This document shows, piece by piece, positions 18,685-26,440 of a stretch of DNA of 26,440 nt. The stretch covers positions 1 through 26,440 of the forward strand of contig MPUH01001006.1 in NCBI GenBank assembly GCA_001970955.1. Reading direction: 5' to 3'. The translations under genes were made by a program, and so were the position numbers. How positions within the stretch are numbered: the first letter of the stretch is position 1; each line of letters opens with the position of its first letter. Source of the stretch: Stentor coeruleus. Its lineage: Eukaryota; Ciliophora; Heterotrichea; Heterotrichida; Stentoridae. The notes beneath the pieces were generated by a model. The model searched no databases. It had not been told where the DNA came from and saw only the letters and a program-made list of their open reading frames with translations.

Positions 18685-18769
18685 TTTTTCCTATATAAAA
18701 TCCCAATTTTTTTAGTATTATTTCATAATAATAAATCTATTATTACTTTACACTTCCTGATTTCCATAA

Positions 18770-20134
18770 TTAATTTAGTTTTTTATACAGCAAGACATAC
18801 GGAACACACGCCAAAGCTGCAGATTGCGAAGATTTCATATATTTTTCATCATCATAAAGGTACCAACATTTTCTTCTTTTCCCATAACATACATATTTTT
18901 GATTTATTTCTGCTATCACTCCAATAAGACGATATTCTATATCAAGTTTAAGTTTTCTTTTAAAAGTACAAGGATTTCGGTTAGAAGGGTTTTTTTCTTC
19001 CCACCTTTTGAATACAATCAAAAAATAGTGAGGAAGGACTGAGAATTTTATTGTTTTTTGAGTATCGCTATCTTTATTGCATTTGTTACAGAAAATTTGC
19101 TGATTTGATGTACGGAGAAACAGTCTGAGGCTTTTTTCAAAAGTTTTCGCTGGGGTGAAGTTGAGGTAGTTGAATTTCATTTGGTATTCAAAGAGTTTAG
19201 AGCATTGTAAGCATAAGTTTTCAACAGTTAGTACTCCATTGAATACATTACCTAACGCATTATTACTCCCCAAATCAATATCCATCTTATTAATCAGCAT
19301 CTGGAGTATCAATCCAGGATCTTTATCTGTAGCACTACAACTTTTAAACAAAAATTCACTTCTAATCACCCCAGAATGCGTATACGATATAGTTAAGAAA
19401 ATCATAGCAATTTTCAATAAAAACTCACTATTCCCAAACTCCCCACTTCCAGAACTCTGTACAAAATAATCCACAAGTCCATCAATCGAAAACAAAAGCT
19501 GTAAAGCAGCATTAAACCCATCACTATTCATGAACTTTTCAAGACCAATTTTATTTGAAACCACACAAAAAAAATATTTTGCATTGTCGCTGTCAAGTGA
19601 GGCAACTTTTGATGTTGTCTCTGAAGATTTCCAACTTTTATGATCAAAATCCCTTCTTGCACTAACAGGTAATATAATATCTGAAGTTTCTCCACGTAAA
19701 GTTTCATCCCCATAACCTCCTGAAGATACCGAGCGAAAAGATGACCTTCTTGATCTATAAACGATTTCTCCATCAGATCCAAAGGAATTTGATAGAAAAA
19801 TCCACTGGTGATAAGGAATTATTTTGTATTTAACAGGGTTAAGAGTATTTGCTTTAGTTATTGGAGTACTTGATGATTGGGATAATGATGGAGAGTGAGG
19901 AAGACATATAGAAAAGTTTTCTGTTTTATCAAAGTCCATATCAAACAGCAGGTGTGTTGGGATTTTACCTGGATGAGCACCACCGATTTTGTAAGCTTCA
20001 TATTTTAAATACCAGTCGGAAGGGATTACGTATTGATTACAGCTGTCGACTAGAAGGTCAAGAGAGTTTTTTTTTGGCGAACTGTCAGGTGTGTTAGGAG
20101 ATAAAAAGCATTTTACAGTTTTCCCATCAGACAT
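18770..20134 (-). CDS. DUSP-USP family protein, predicted catalytically dead deubiquitinase
   Basis: This is a 454-residue protein. The start is the ATG at 20134 (an upstream TTG extension is not credible) and the stop is TAA. Residues about 25-150 resemble a DUSP domain: YVIPSDWYLKYEAYK, HPGKI, then IIPYHQWIFL and a GSDG-Y-R end. From about 190 to 454 is a USP fold. The Cys box reads GLEKFMNSDGFNAALQ, so the position of the catalytic Cys is Asp205. Two CxxC pairs (CLQC, CNKC) keep the zinc fingers. The His box reads QKYVCYG where active enzymes have GHY, putting Lys413 at the catalytic His, and it is shortened. The WYLYDDE Asp motif and the final YVLLYKK strand remain. The fold is kept but Cys and His are both gone, so a ubiquitin-binding scaffold is likely. 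The architecture resembles USP4/11/15 without the UBL domains. Confidence 0.78.
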   Translation of the reverse strand: MSDGKTVKCFLSPNTPDSSPKKNSLDLLVDSCNQYVIPSDWYLKYEAYKIGGAHPGKIPTHLLFDMDFDKTENFSICLPHSPSLSQSSSTPITKANTLNPVKYKIIPYHQWIFLSNSFGSDGEIVYRSRRSSFRSVSSGGYGDETLRGETSDIILPVSARRDFDHKSWKSSETTSKVASLDSDNAKYFFCVVSNKIGLEKFMNSDGFNAALQLLFSIDGLVDYFVQSSGSGEFGNSEFLLKIAMIFLTISYTHSGVIRSEFLFKSCSATDKDPGLILQMLINKMDIDLGSNNALGNVFNGVLTVENLCLQCSKLFEYQMKFNYLNFTPAKTFEKSLRLFLRTSNQQIFCNKCNKDSDTQKTIKFSVLPHYFLIVFKRWEEKNPSNRNPCTFKRKLKLDIEYRLIGVIAEINQKYVCYGKRRKCWYLYDDEKYMKSSQSAALACVPYVLLYKKLN

Positions 20135-20668
20135 ATTTTTATTCTTTCCTTCTGCCACTTGAACTATTATATGCAAAAGTATGATGAAAGATAAAAGAGA
20201 AGAATGTTTAATTTTATATGATTAAATATAGGATAAGGGGATTATTGTTTTAGGTAGGATTTTTTATTTTTGTATCAGTTTGATTAAATATAAGATTTTT
20301 TATTGGTTTTTGAAGATAATACGCAAGGGTTTTGATTGGTTGTTGGGGTTGGGTATAGTTTATGGTATCCTAGGTTCAGACATTTAAAATATTTACTATG
20401 GTTTAAATGAGATGATCTTATACTTTAAAGTAGATTTTATTATTGCTTTCATTACGATTTCCCGCTGTTTTTCTTTAGACTTTAACTGTATAAAACATAT
20501 AAAAAACAAAGATTTCATAAAAACCTTAAATTTTATTATATGATTTTATGAAAAACCCATATTTATATAGAAATTTTTTTTGATAATTATATTTAAATAC
20601 TTTTTCTCATCAAAAATACCACATCATATTCTTAATCATACTTTCTTTATTATAAACTTTATTATAAA
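20135..20668. other. Intergenic region between two minus-strand genes
   Basis: Bases 20180-20380 (5' flank of the USP-like gene) are G-rich and C-poor on the plus strand (26 G, 3 C in 20221-20340). From about 20450 to 20668 the sequence becomes A/T-rich with C exceeding G, as in other 3' flanks. There is no gene or repeat. Confidence 0.6.
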
Positions 20669-23600
20669 TTAAATACCTAATTCAATAATCTCCCCAGCCA
20701 ATTCAGACAAAATCATATCAGCAAGATCCATCTTAACTTGCGTTTCTTCAAATTCATAATCTGTCCAAATCCATTCATTATCTGAAACTTCCTTCCTAAT
20801 CGCATAGCTTATTGTCTCTTCTCTAATTTCCTGAAGTAACTCTTCATCTAAATTTCCATTTGACAATATCATTTCCTCAGTTGCTATTTTTCCAACTTCA
20901 CATCTTGCAAGTTCTTCAATTTCATCAATAACTTCATCAATAATTTCACTCATAATTTTATTTTGCCCAATAAAAACTCTTGTAACTTCACTCCAAGCCA
21001 TAGGAATTCCACGTGTTCCATATGGTCTATGTTTTTGTAATAACTCATCAGCAACAGTTAGGATCATAATTTTATGTATCCGATCAGCTTTATTTATAAA
21101 CCTCTGAGTTGATAATAACGAAAATTGTGTTGTCTGGGTTTCTGTTATACAATCATTATTTAAACTGTCAAATAAGTTTTCAATTATCGTTGGGATGTTT
21201 AGTATTGATGGATAAGTTCCTTTATCGACAACATTTCCTAAATCAAGTTCATGAACTTGGCTAAGAATTTCTAAAGGGTTTTTTATAATACCTTGTTTTA
21301 TTTCACTTTGAAGAGATAATAAGTCGATACTACTGAAGACTTGTTTGACAAAAGATTTTATGAAATTGGGATTGGTTTCTATTCTTGGATCTGATGATAT
21401 TATTGGGTTGATATTTGGAGGAAGGTTGCCTAGGTTTAAAAGTGGTAAGCCAGGAAGTGGTTGTTTATTATGATTAGGTGTTGAGGAGTTAAGTAATGAT
21501 TCTAAAGAAATGTTGCAGTCATCAACATCAAGGAACATAAGAGGAGCAGAAGGACGTGCTGGAAGAGGTGAAGTAGATCCTTCATTATTATGAAAATGCT
21601 TTGTATTAGGTGGGATTGTAGGGAAAGTTATCGTCTCAGGGAAAATTGGACTGAGCATTGTTGCATCGATATTCGATATTTCATGAATCGATATTGTCTG
21701 TAATTTCGTCTCTTTAGTTTCTGTTATCACTTGTATTGTTTTCTCTATTTTCTCAGGTTTTTTATTTTCTTCGATATTTTCCCTATCATCTTCCTTAACA
21801 TTCCCACTATCACAAGAATCTATTTTCATTTCTACCTTTTCTTCTAATATAATCTCTTCTTTTCTTTCCTTAATTTTCTTCCATATACAATTGTTTATTT
21901 TTTTCTTATCCTTTTCACAGCTTTTCTCTTCAACTTTTATTTTTTTTATCGGTTCTATATTAATATCATTTTCTTCTATATGTATTTCCATATTTTTCTT
22001 ATGTTTTTCTTGTTGATTCATAGTATTTTCACACAACCCAAAATTCGTTTGACTCAAAGTCGAAGTTGTAGGAAAAGGGCTTTCACCTTCAAAATCTTTA
22101 TTTATCATAGCATTAGTTTCTTTTAATAAAATCTCAAGTTCCTGTTTAGGTAAAGTTGAATTTAGATTGTTTTCTTCGATGATTTTATTAATAGCATCTT
22201 TTTTATCTTTGATTTTATTAGAATATTCTATGATTTTACATGTGTCCATTTTTTCTATTATCGCAGTTTCGATATTGTCTATGTTTTCTTTAAACACTTT
22301 AGCGAATTGTTCATAACGTTGTGAGACGGTTTTTGATAAAAGCTCTTCAAGTTGACTATTATGGCCTATTAACTCAGCTAAAGATTGTAAATCTTCAAGT
22401 TCTTTTTCTTTTAAATACTCTAAACTTAGGAGTTGAGCTTTTCTCCAGCCGATTTGGTCTATTATTATGTTTTGATATGTTGAATGAGATACTTGAGAGT
22501 TTTGATCTTTGCTACGATTTTGAATATGTTGTCTAAAGGCTCTTTGGATTGTTGTTGCTGCGTAATGTTGTTGTGATTTAGAATTTTGATGTAAAATTTG
22601 TTTAGTTTTTGCTGGTGGAGCAGTTTTTTCTTCAGTTTTTGGATTTTTTAATTGGAGATTTGATTCAGGAATAGGTTCTGGTGAAGGACTGATATTGTTG
22701 AAGTTTATGTTTTTTTCAATAAGGCTTGATGTGGAGTTGTTTTCGGGTATGTCAGGAGTGTTGAAGAGTTTTAGTGATATGGTTTGGTCTTTTGTATAAA
22801 CTTTTTGCTCTTCTGTTTTAGATTCTGCTTTGTTGACTATTTCTAGATTTCTTGACCTCCCTTCTCTGCTTAGGCCACAAGGTTTTTCTAATGGCTCTTC
22901 ATGATTGGGTTCATTTTTGGATTCGTCGCTATTCATTTGCCCTGAATTTTTCTTTTGGAATTTCATGTCTGGCAAGTCTTCAAGACTGGAAAAATTGTCA
23001 CTGTTGTGATCTTCAAACTCGTATTTATAATTCCTAGGTCGTTTATAACAAGGATTATCAATAGTATAAGGCTCAAGATAATTAGCAAGTTCTCCTGTGT
23101 CAATCAAACTTATATTCCTTTTAACCTTAACTCTAGTATTTCTGATATTTTTTTGGTTTTCTAATCTTTCAGTGTCGCTATACTCATTTTCAATAACATT
23201 CGAACTTTCTCTATAAGTGCTAATTTTATTTAGACCCATTCGTTCAAAATTATCCCTATGTCCTATAATATTTCCTTCATATGGTCTAAATTCAGTAGTA
23301 AAATACTCTTTTCCAACACTATTACTTCTCATATTTTTCATTGTCTTACTCTTATATCTACCCGACCTTCTAGATGATATCGATCGATATTTAAGTTTTT
23401 TCCCTTTATTCCCTAAAATCATTTGAATAAGTTTTTCTTTCTTACTTTTACTAATAACTTGCGTTCCTTGCGGGGTTATTTTTTTCTTCTTGTTTTTCTG
23501 GAAATTCAAATGCCTGATCAAATTATTCTGATGCTCCTGTTCCATTTTCTTAATCTCGTTCATTGTAACTTTATGTTTAGCTTTTTTTTCCCTTATTCCT

Positions 23601-24070
23601 TTCTGTTTTTTAACTTTTACTAATGTGCTTTTGATTATATCGTCTATTCGGCATGGGCTGGTATTTTTAGGATCAAAGACTTTTTGTGAGAGTTCTAGTT
23701 TACTTTTTAATGAGTTTTCTAAGTTAGACTGGGCTCTGTTTTTATCGATTCTTTTAGTCGATTTTTCAGTGTCAGAGTTATGGACACTAGTTGGTATGTT
23801 TTGGAGGATTGGCTTTTTTTTAGTGCATTTTGCAGATCTTTTAGGGCTTATACATGATATTTTGCAGTTGGGTAAAGATTGTTTCTTGAACAGCGGGGGT
23901 TTTTTTGTGTTGTTTAGCTTGAACTCAAGGTTTTCTTCAAGTTTTAGATTTTTAGGTTCAGTTTGTTGTTTATGTTTAGCTGATAATGATTTTTTCTTAG
24001 AAGATTTTTTCTTTTTAACCTTATGTTCTCGGATTTCACTAAGTTCTTTGGTTAGATGAGTTTTAAGCAT
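20669..24070 (-). CDS. Large basic IQ-motif protein with TRM/CAP350-like C-terminal domain
   Basis: This 1133-residue protein runs from the ATG at 24070 to TAA. The N-terminal 400 residues are Lys- and Ser-rich and low in complexity, beginning with clusters of KKK and SKK, and suit microtubule or nucleic-acid binding. A calmodulin-type IQ motif (AATTIQRAFRQHIQNR) lies near residues 503-520. A helical segment (about 540-630) and a Glu/Lys-rich linker follow. The last 240 residues are structured and acidic. They hold helices around KIMILTVADELLQK and end in WIWTDYEFEETQVKMDLADM plus an EL-x2-EII tail. That W-x-D-[FY]-E and EL..E layout resembles DUF4378 of plant TRM proteins, whose relatives include the animal centrosomal protein CAP350; they recruit TON1/FOP proteins to microtubule-organising sites. 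A basal-body or cortical microtubule role is inference. The DUF4378 assignment is by eye. Confidence 0.6.
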   Translation of the reverse strand: MLKTHLTKELSEIREHKVKKKKSSKKKSLSAKHKQQTEPKNLKLEENLEFKLNNTKKPPLFKKQSLPNCKISCISPKRSAKCTKKKPILQNIPTSVHNSDTEKSTKRIDKNRAQSNLENSLKSKLELSQKVFDPKNTSPCRIDDIIKSTLVKVKKQKGIREKKAKHKVTMNEIKKMEQEHQNNLIRHLNFQKNKKKKITPQGTQVISKSKKEKLIQMILGNKGKKLKYRSISSRRSGRYKSKTMKNMRSNSVGKEYFTTEFRPYEGNIIGHRDNFERMGLNKISTYRESSNVIENEYSDTERLENQKNIRNTRVKVKRNISLIDTGELANYLEPYTIDNPCYKRPRNYKYEFEDHNSDNFSSLEDLPDMKFQKKNSGQMNSDESKNEPNHEEPLEKPCGLSREGRSRNLEIVNKAESKTEEQKVYTKDQTISLKLFNTPDIPENNSTSSLIEKNINFNNISPSPEPIPESNLQLKNPKTEEKTAPPAKTKQILHQNSKSQQHYAATTIQRAFRQHIQNRSKDQNSQVSHSTYQNIIIDQIGWRKAQLLSLEYLKEKELEDLQSLAELIGHNSQLEELLSKTVSQRYEQFAKVFKENIDNIETAIIEKMDTCKIIEYSNKIKDKKDAINKIIEENNLNSTLPKQELEILLKETNAMINKDFEGESPFPTTSTLSQTNFGLCENTMNQQEKHKKNMEIHIEENDINIEPIKKIKVEEKSCEKDKKKINNCIWKKIKERKEEIILEEKVEMKIDSCDSGNVKEDDRENIEENKKPEKIEKTIQVITETKETKLQTISIHEISNIDATMLSPIFPETITFPTIPPNTKHFHNNEGSTSPLPARPSAPLMFLDVDDCNISLESLLNSSTPNHNKQPLPGLPLLNLGNLPPNINPIISSDPRIETNPNFIKSFVKQVFSSIDLLSLQSEIKQGIIKNPLEILSQVHELDLGNVVDKGTYPSILNIPTIIENLFDSLNNDCITETQTTQFSLLSTQRFINKADRIHKIMILTVADELLQKHRPYGTRGIPMAWSEVTRVFIGQNKIMSEIIDEVIDEIEELARCEVGKIATEEMILSNGNLDEELLQEIREETISYAIRKEVSDNEWIWTDYEFEETQVKMDLADMILSELAGEIIELGI

Positions 24071-24712
24071 TTTTAAATTCCTGAAAACAAATATGAAAAG
24101 TATAAGATTATAGATTTGTTAATTGAATTAAGAGTATTCGTAGAATAAAGGGTTTTGAAAAGATTTTATAGGATGGATTAGATTTAGAGGTTGATTTGAG
24201 AAAAATGTTTTGGAATATTAGGCAAGGATATAGGGATTATAGAAGATTAGGCTAATGGATTATTATTGTTTTAGATATTTTGAATGAAAATGCTTTGTAT
24301 AAGGTGAAATTTTATATGTGAATATCGGAATTAATATTTAATGAGGATATGATTGTATGATGATGTGATGATTAGGTGGTGGATGATAATATGATGATAT
24401 GATTTTATGATAATATATGTATGATTATATGCAAATAGATTATAATTTTATAAGAAGATAGTTTCGATGATTATAGTCTTGACTTTCTAATGAGAATTTA
24501 CTATTTCTAACTTCTAAAACACTGAAAAAATAACATAAAATGATAAATAGCCTTCTATAAAAATCAATATAATTCTAATCAATATAATCAAATTTATCAT
24601 AAAACCAAATACTCAAAACTCTAACTATCCCAATAAACTATAAAAAAAAAAAACATACAAAAAGTATTGATTTGAGATAATTCTTTCGTTTATTATATGT
24701 GTTTATATAAAT
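24071..24712. promoter_or_regulatory. Divergent intergenic promoter region
   Basis: This 642-base region lies between two divergent genes and must hold both promoters. Bases 24071 to about 24470 are G-rich and C-poor on the plus strand (29 G, 3 C in 24181-24300); 24480-24712 are the reverse (21 C, 2 G in 24541-24660). Just left of the flip is an ATGAT-rich tract (24348-24435) that ends in an ATGCAAAT octamer at 24429-24436. The right-hand start has TATATAAAT directly before the ATG. Confidence 0.55.
24348..24435. repeat. ATGAT/ATGATG low-complexity tract
   Basis: This is a run of imperfect ATGAT and GATGATG units (GATTGTATGATGATGTGATG and related) immediately left of the skew flip in a divergent promoter. 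It is not an exact microsatellite. It could be a slippage-prone spacer. Confidence 0.55.
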
Positions 24713-26035
24713 ATGGCTTTTTCAAAGGAATCAGGCAGAAACCATCCTATGAACGATGCTGCCCCTTATTACACCGAAGACCTGGTTTCACACGATTTCC
24801 AAGAAGTCCATTCTGCAAGTTTACCAAGAGAAAATCGTCAAGTCCAATATCCTATAAGAAAAAATGAAGAAAGAGCTCAGAATGAAATGATGTATCGTCA
24901 AGAAACAAGGGAGATTTCTGAACTCAAAGAAAAATGCGCATATCTTGATACGCAGTTGCATAATTATAGGATAAAACTTAATCTTCTTGAAAAAGAATAT
25001 GAAAAATCTCAAGAAGAAGCGAATTTTGCTTTATCCGAAAGAAGAAATCCAATATACGAAATGGAGATTCAAAGACTTCAAAACGAACTGACACTGAAAA
25101 ACAAACAAAATGGAAACCTAGAAAAACTGTTGAAATCAGAAAAACAACGATATAATCAGGAAATCCATGAAATGAGAATATTAATGAAACAATACAAAGA
25201 AATTTCTCTACAACAAAGTCAGCCAACTTTCCCATCTCCAGAAAAAAATCAAGTCAATACTGAAGAACTTCTTGAATTAAGAGAAGAAAACTATCAGCTA
25301 AAAATGCATATTTCTTTATTAGAAAACGAAAAAGAAGAACTTGCACAAAAATATGCAGAAGAGCTTGAAGCTCAATACAATTATTTTAATCAACAACTTG
25401 TAGATAAACAAAATGAACAATCACCAAAAGTCATAATCCCAGAAAACACAAGTAAAATCCTTGATAATTCTTCAAGTATCCATTCAGAAAAAAATACTCA
25501 AAACATTCCTCAAATTATATTTGATGCTCCTACAGAATCTATAAAAATCCCTTTCAATGATATAGAAAAAACCGAGGATATAGTAAATCCTATAATAAAA
25601 AACATAGACTTGTCAATAAAAGATGAGAAATCTGAAGATCAAAGCGAAAACTCTGATTATAAACAAGAAAAGTCATCAAAAGACCAAGAAAGTTCTGAGA
25701 AACAAGGGGGAATTCAAGACTTTTTTACTTCAGAAGCCAAAAATTCAGATTTTAATATGTGGTTTGATTCGGGGCAAGGAATTGAAACAACTGATAACTT
25801 TTTTCAAAAACATGAAAATGATGATAATAAAATAGCAGGACTTTTTGATAGTAATTATGAAGAACCTGAAAGAATAAAAAGCCCTAATGATTGGATTCAA
25901 CCTGAAGATGTTAAAATAAATACATACACAAATATTGAAGAGGAACCCTTGAATAGTGCTGAAGACTTTTTCGGAAATTTTAAAGATCAGGCTGGAGATA
26001 AGTTTAAAGGAATACCAAGTAGTTTATTTGATTGA
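24713..26035 (+). CDS. Coiled-coil protein with acidic-aromatic tail motifs
   Basis: This 440-residue protein runs from the ATG at 24713 to TGA. After a short polar N-terminus, residues about 58-225 form a long coiled coil rich in Glu, Lys, Leu and Gln. A Ser/Asp/Glu-rich disordered region follows. The last 110 residues repeat short acidic-aromatic motifs: QDFF, NMWFDS, DNFF, GLFDS, NDWI, EDFFGNF and, at the very end, SSLFD. Such spaced motifs are typical of clathrin-adaptor accessory proteins, and EDFFGNF resembles ear-domain ligands of the gamma-adaptin/GGA type. No membrane segment or enzymatic domain is present. A membrane-traffic accessory role is inference from these motifs; a structural coiled-coil protein is the alternative. 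Family not recognised. Confidence 0.75.
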   Translation: MAFSKESGRNHPMNDAAPYYTEDLVSHDFQEVHSASLPRENRQVQYPIRKNEERAQNEMMYRQETREISELKEKCAYLDTQLHNYRIKLNLLEKEYEKSQEEANFALSERRNPIYEMEIQRLQNELTLKNKQNGNLEKLLKSEKQRYNQEIHEMRILMKQYKEISLQQSQPTFPSPEKNQVNTEELLELREENYQLKMHISLLENEKEELAQKYAEELEAQYNYFNQQLVDKQNEQSPKVIIPENTSKILDNSSSIHSEKNTQNIPQIIFDAPTESIKIPFNDIEKTEDIVNPIIKNIDLSIKDEKSEDQSENSDYKQEKSSKDQESSEKQGGIQDFFTSEAKNSDFNMWFDSGQGIETTDNFFQKHENDDNKIAGLFDSNYEEPERIKSPNDWIQPEDVKINTYTNIEEEPLNSAEDFFGNFKDQAGDKFKGIPSSLFD

Positions 26036-26056
26036 TTGCTTAGATAATTTCTTTGA

Positions 26057-26439
26057 GTTAATTATGAATTTCAGATTAATCAGTTTGATAATTTTAACAA
26101 AACTGAGGATAGGGTGTTAGGTCTCTCTGGAACTCTTGATGAAATTGTAAAAAACTTAATTGATGAAACATTACTAAACAAGTTTGATCGGAAGCACTTT
26201 CAACAAGTAGAAGCTATAAAAAGTTATTAGCAAATACTGTAAAAAGGTTTAAAAATCATTAGGAGAGATTTTTTTAAGCCTTGCTGATTTTATGAATACC
26301 GACTTTGGCTGTATCAAAAACTTCAATCGAAATGACTGAAGAGAAAATTAGAAAAGCATAGAATCGATATGCAATTAGAGATGATACGCAACCACTCGAA
26401 GAATGGAAACATAAAATCTATGACAAGAGACTCTTTTAA
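26057..26439 (+). pseudogene. Probable decayed gene fragment
   Basis: After the coiled-coil gene the sequence loses the skew of normal 3' flanks and reads like coding DNA broken across frames. One frame is open from about 26057 to a TAG at 26228 and includes the segment DRVLGLSGTLDEIVKNLIDE. A second frame continues at 26224-26262 (ANTVKRFKNH, then TAG) and resumes at 26296-26439 with one internal TAG at 26359 (EEKIRKA, stop, NRYAIRDD and EEWKHKIYDKRLF). The third-frame stretch around 26264-26330 also looks coding. No ATG begins any of these. GLSGTL weakly recalls the SecA-type helicase GLTGT motif, which is not enough to name it. A multi-exon gene continuing beyond the window is the alternative. 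Confidence 0.4.
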
Positions 26440-26440
26440 C

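Larger units (their letters stand above)
17989..18769. other. Convergent intergenic region with two assembly junctions
   Basis: This region separates the small plus-strand gene from the minus-strand USP-like gene. To about 18230 the plus strand is G-rich and T-rich; after that it is C- and A-rich (26 C, 6 G in 18301-18420). That is the pattern of two 3' flanks. Bases 18430-18684 contain two single-N junctions flanked by direct repeats. No gene is seen; the open frame around 18634-18927 spans an N and runs into the USP-like gene's antisense strand. Confidence 0.6.

Noticed and set aside
18634..18927. 97-codon plus-strand open frame
   Set aside because: It crosses an N in an assembly-duplicated region and overlaps the antisense strand of the USP-like gene.
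20135..20176. Upstream TTG start adding 14 residues to the USP-like protein
   Set aside because: No homology supports the extension, and the ATG at 20134 has a normal A/T-rich context.
23625..24059. 144-codon plus-strand frame opposite the IQ-motif gene
   Set aside because: A shadow of the Lys/Ser-rich region (Phe/Leu/Ser-rich antisense translation); the minus-strand frame is far longer and has an IQ motif.
1..26440. tRNA, rRNA or mobile element
   Set aside because: I found no convincing A/B boxes, rRNA segments, transposase motifs or long terminal inverted repeats in the spacers.

Overview
The window reads as macronuclear DNA of a heterotrich ciliate, most likely a Stentor-like species. 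It is very AT-rich and gene-dense. Nine protein genes are visible. Their stop codons include TAA, TAG and TGA, so all three act as stops; this standard code is unusual among ciliates but known in Stentor. Almost no introns are apparent. The central gene is a P4-ATPase/guanylyl cyclase fusion, an architecture known from ciliates and apicomplexans. The species name is an inference.

Layout. Bases 1-1416 (+) hold the 3' part of an ion-channel gene cut by the window edge. Converging on it is 2160-5762 (-), a full-length WD40-propeller/TRP-like channel fusion whose channel half is a paralogue of the first gene. Upstream lies 6552-12689 (-), the 2045-residue ATPase/guanylyl cyclase. A 2.1 kb divergent intergenic region follows. 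Then come 14776-15831 (+), an FCP1/SCP-type phosphatase, and 61 bases later 15893-16531 (+), the APC10/DOC1 subunit of the anaphase-promoting complex. Next are 17497-17988 (+), a small basic unknown protein; 18770-20134 (-), a DUSP plus USP-fold protein lacking the catalytic Cys and His; 20669-24070 (-), a large basic IQ-motif protein with a TRM/CAP350-like C-terminus; and 24713-26035 (+), a coiled-coil protein with acidic-aromatic tail motifs. The last 400 bases look like a decayed gene.

Themes. Two channels and a cyclase are signalling and membrane proteins. The phosphatase, APC10 and the USP-like protein touch cell-cycle or ubiquitin control. The IQ/TRM-like and coiled-coil proteins are probably cytoskeletal or trafficking factors. 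Nothing shows that they form one pathway; ciliate genes are usually independent units.

The most striking non-genic signal is strand asymmetry between genes. Read in the direction of the adjacent gene, 5' flanks are rich in C and nearly free of G, and 3' flanks are the reverse. The skew therefore flips at a definable point inside each intergenic region and predicts gene orientation. Two single-N junctions with perfect or near-perfect flanking repeats at 18430-18684 look like unmerged contig overlaps.
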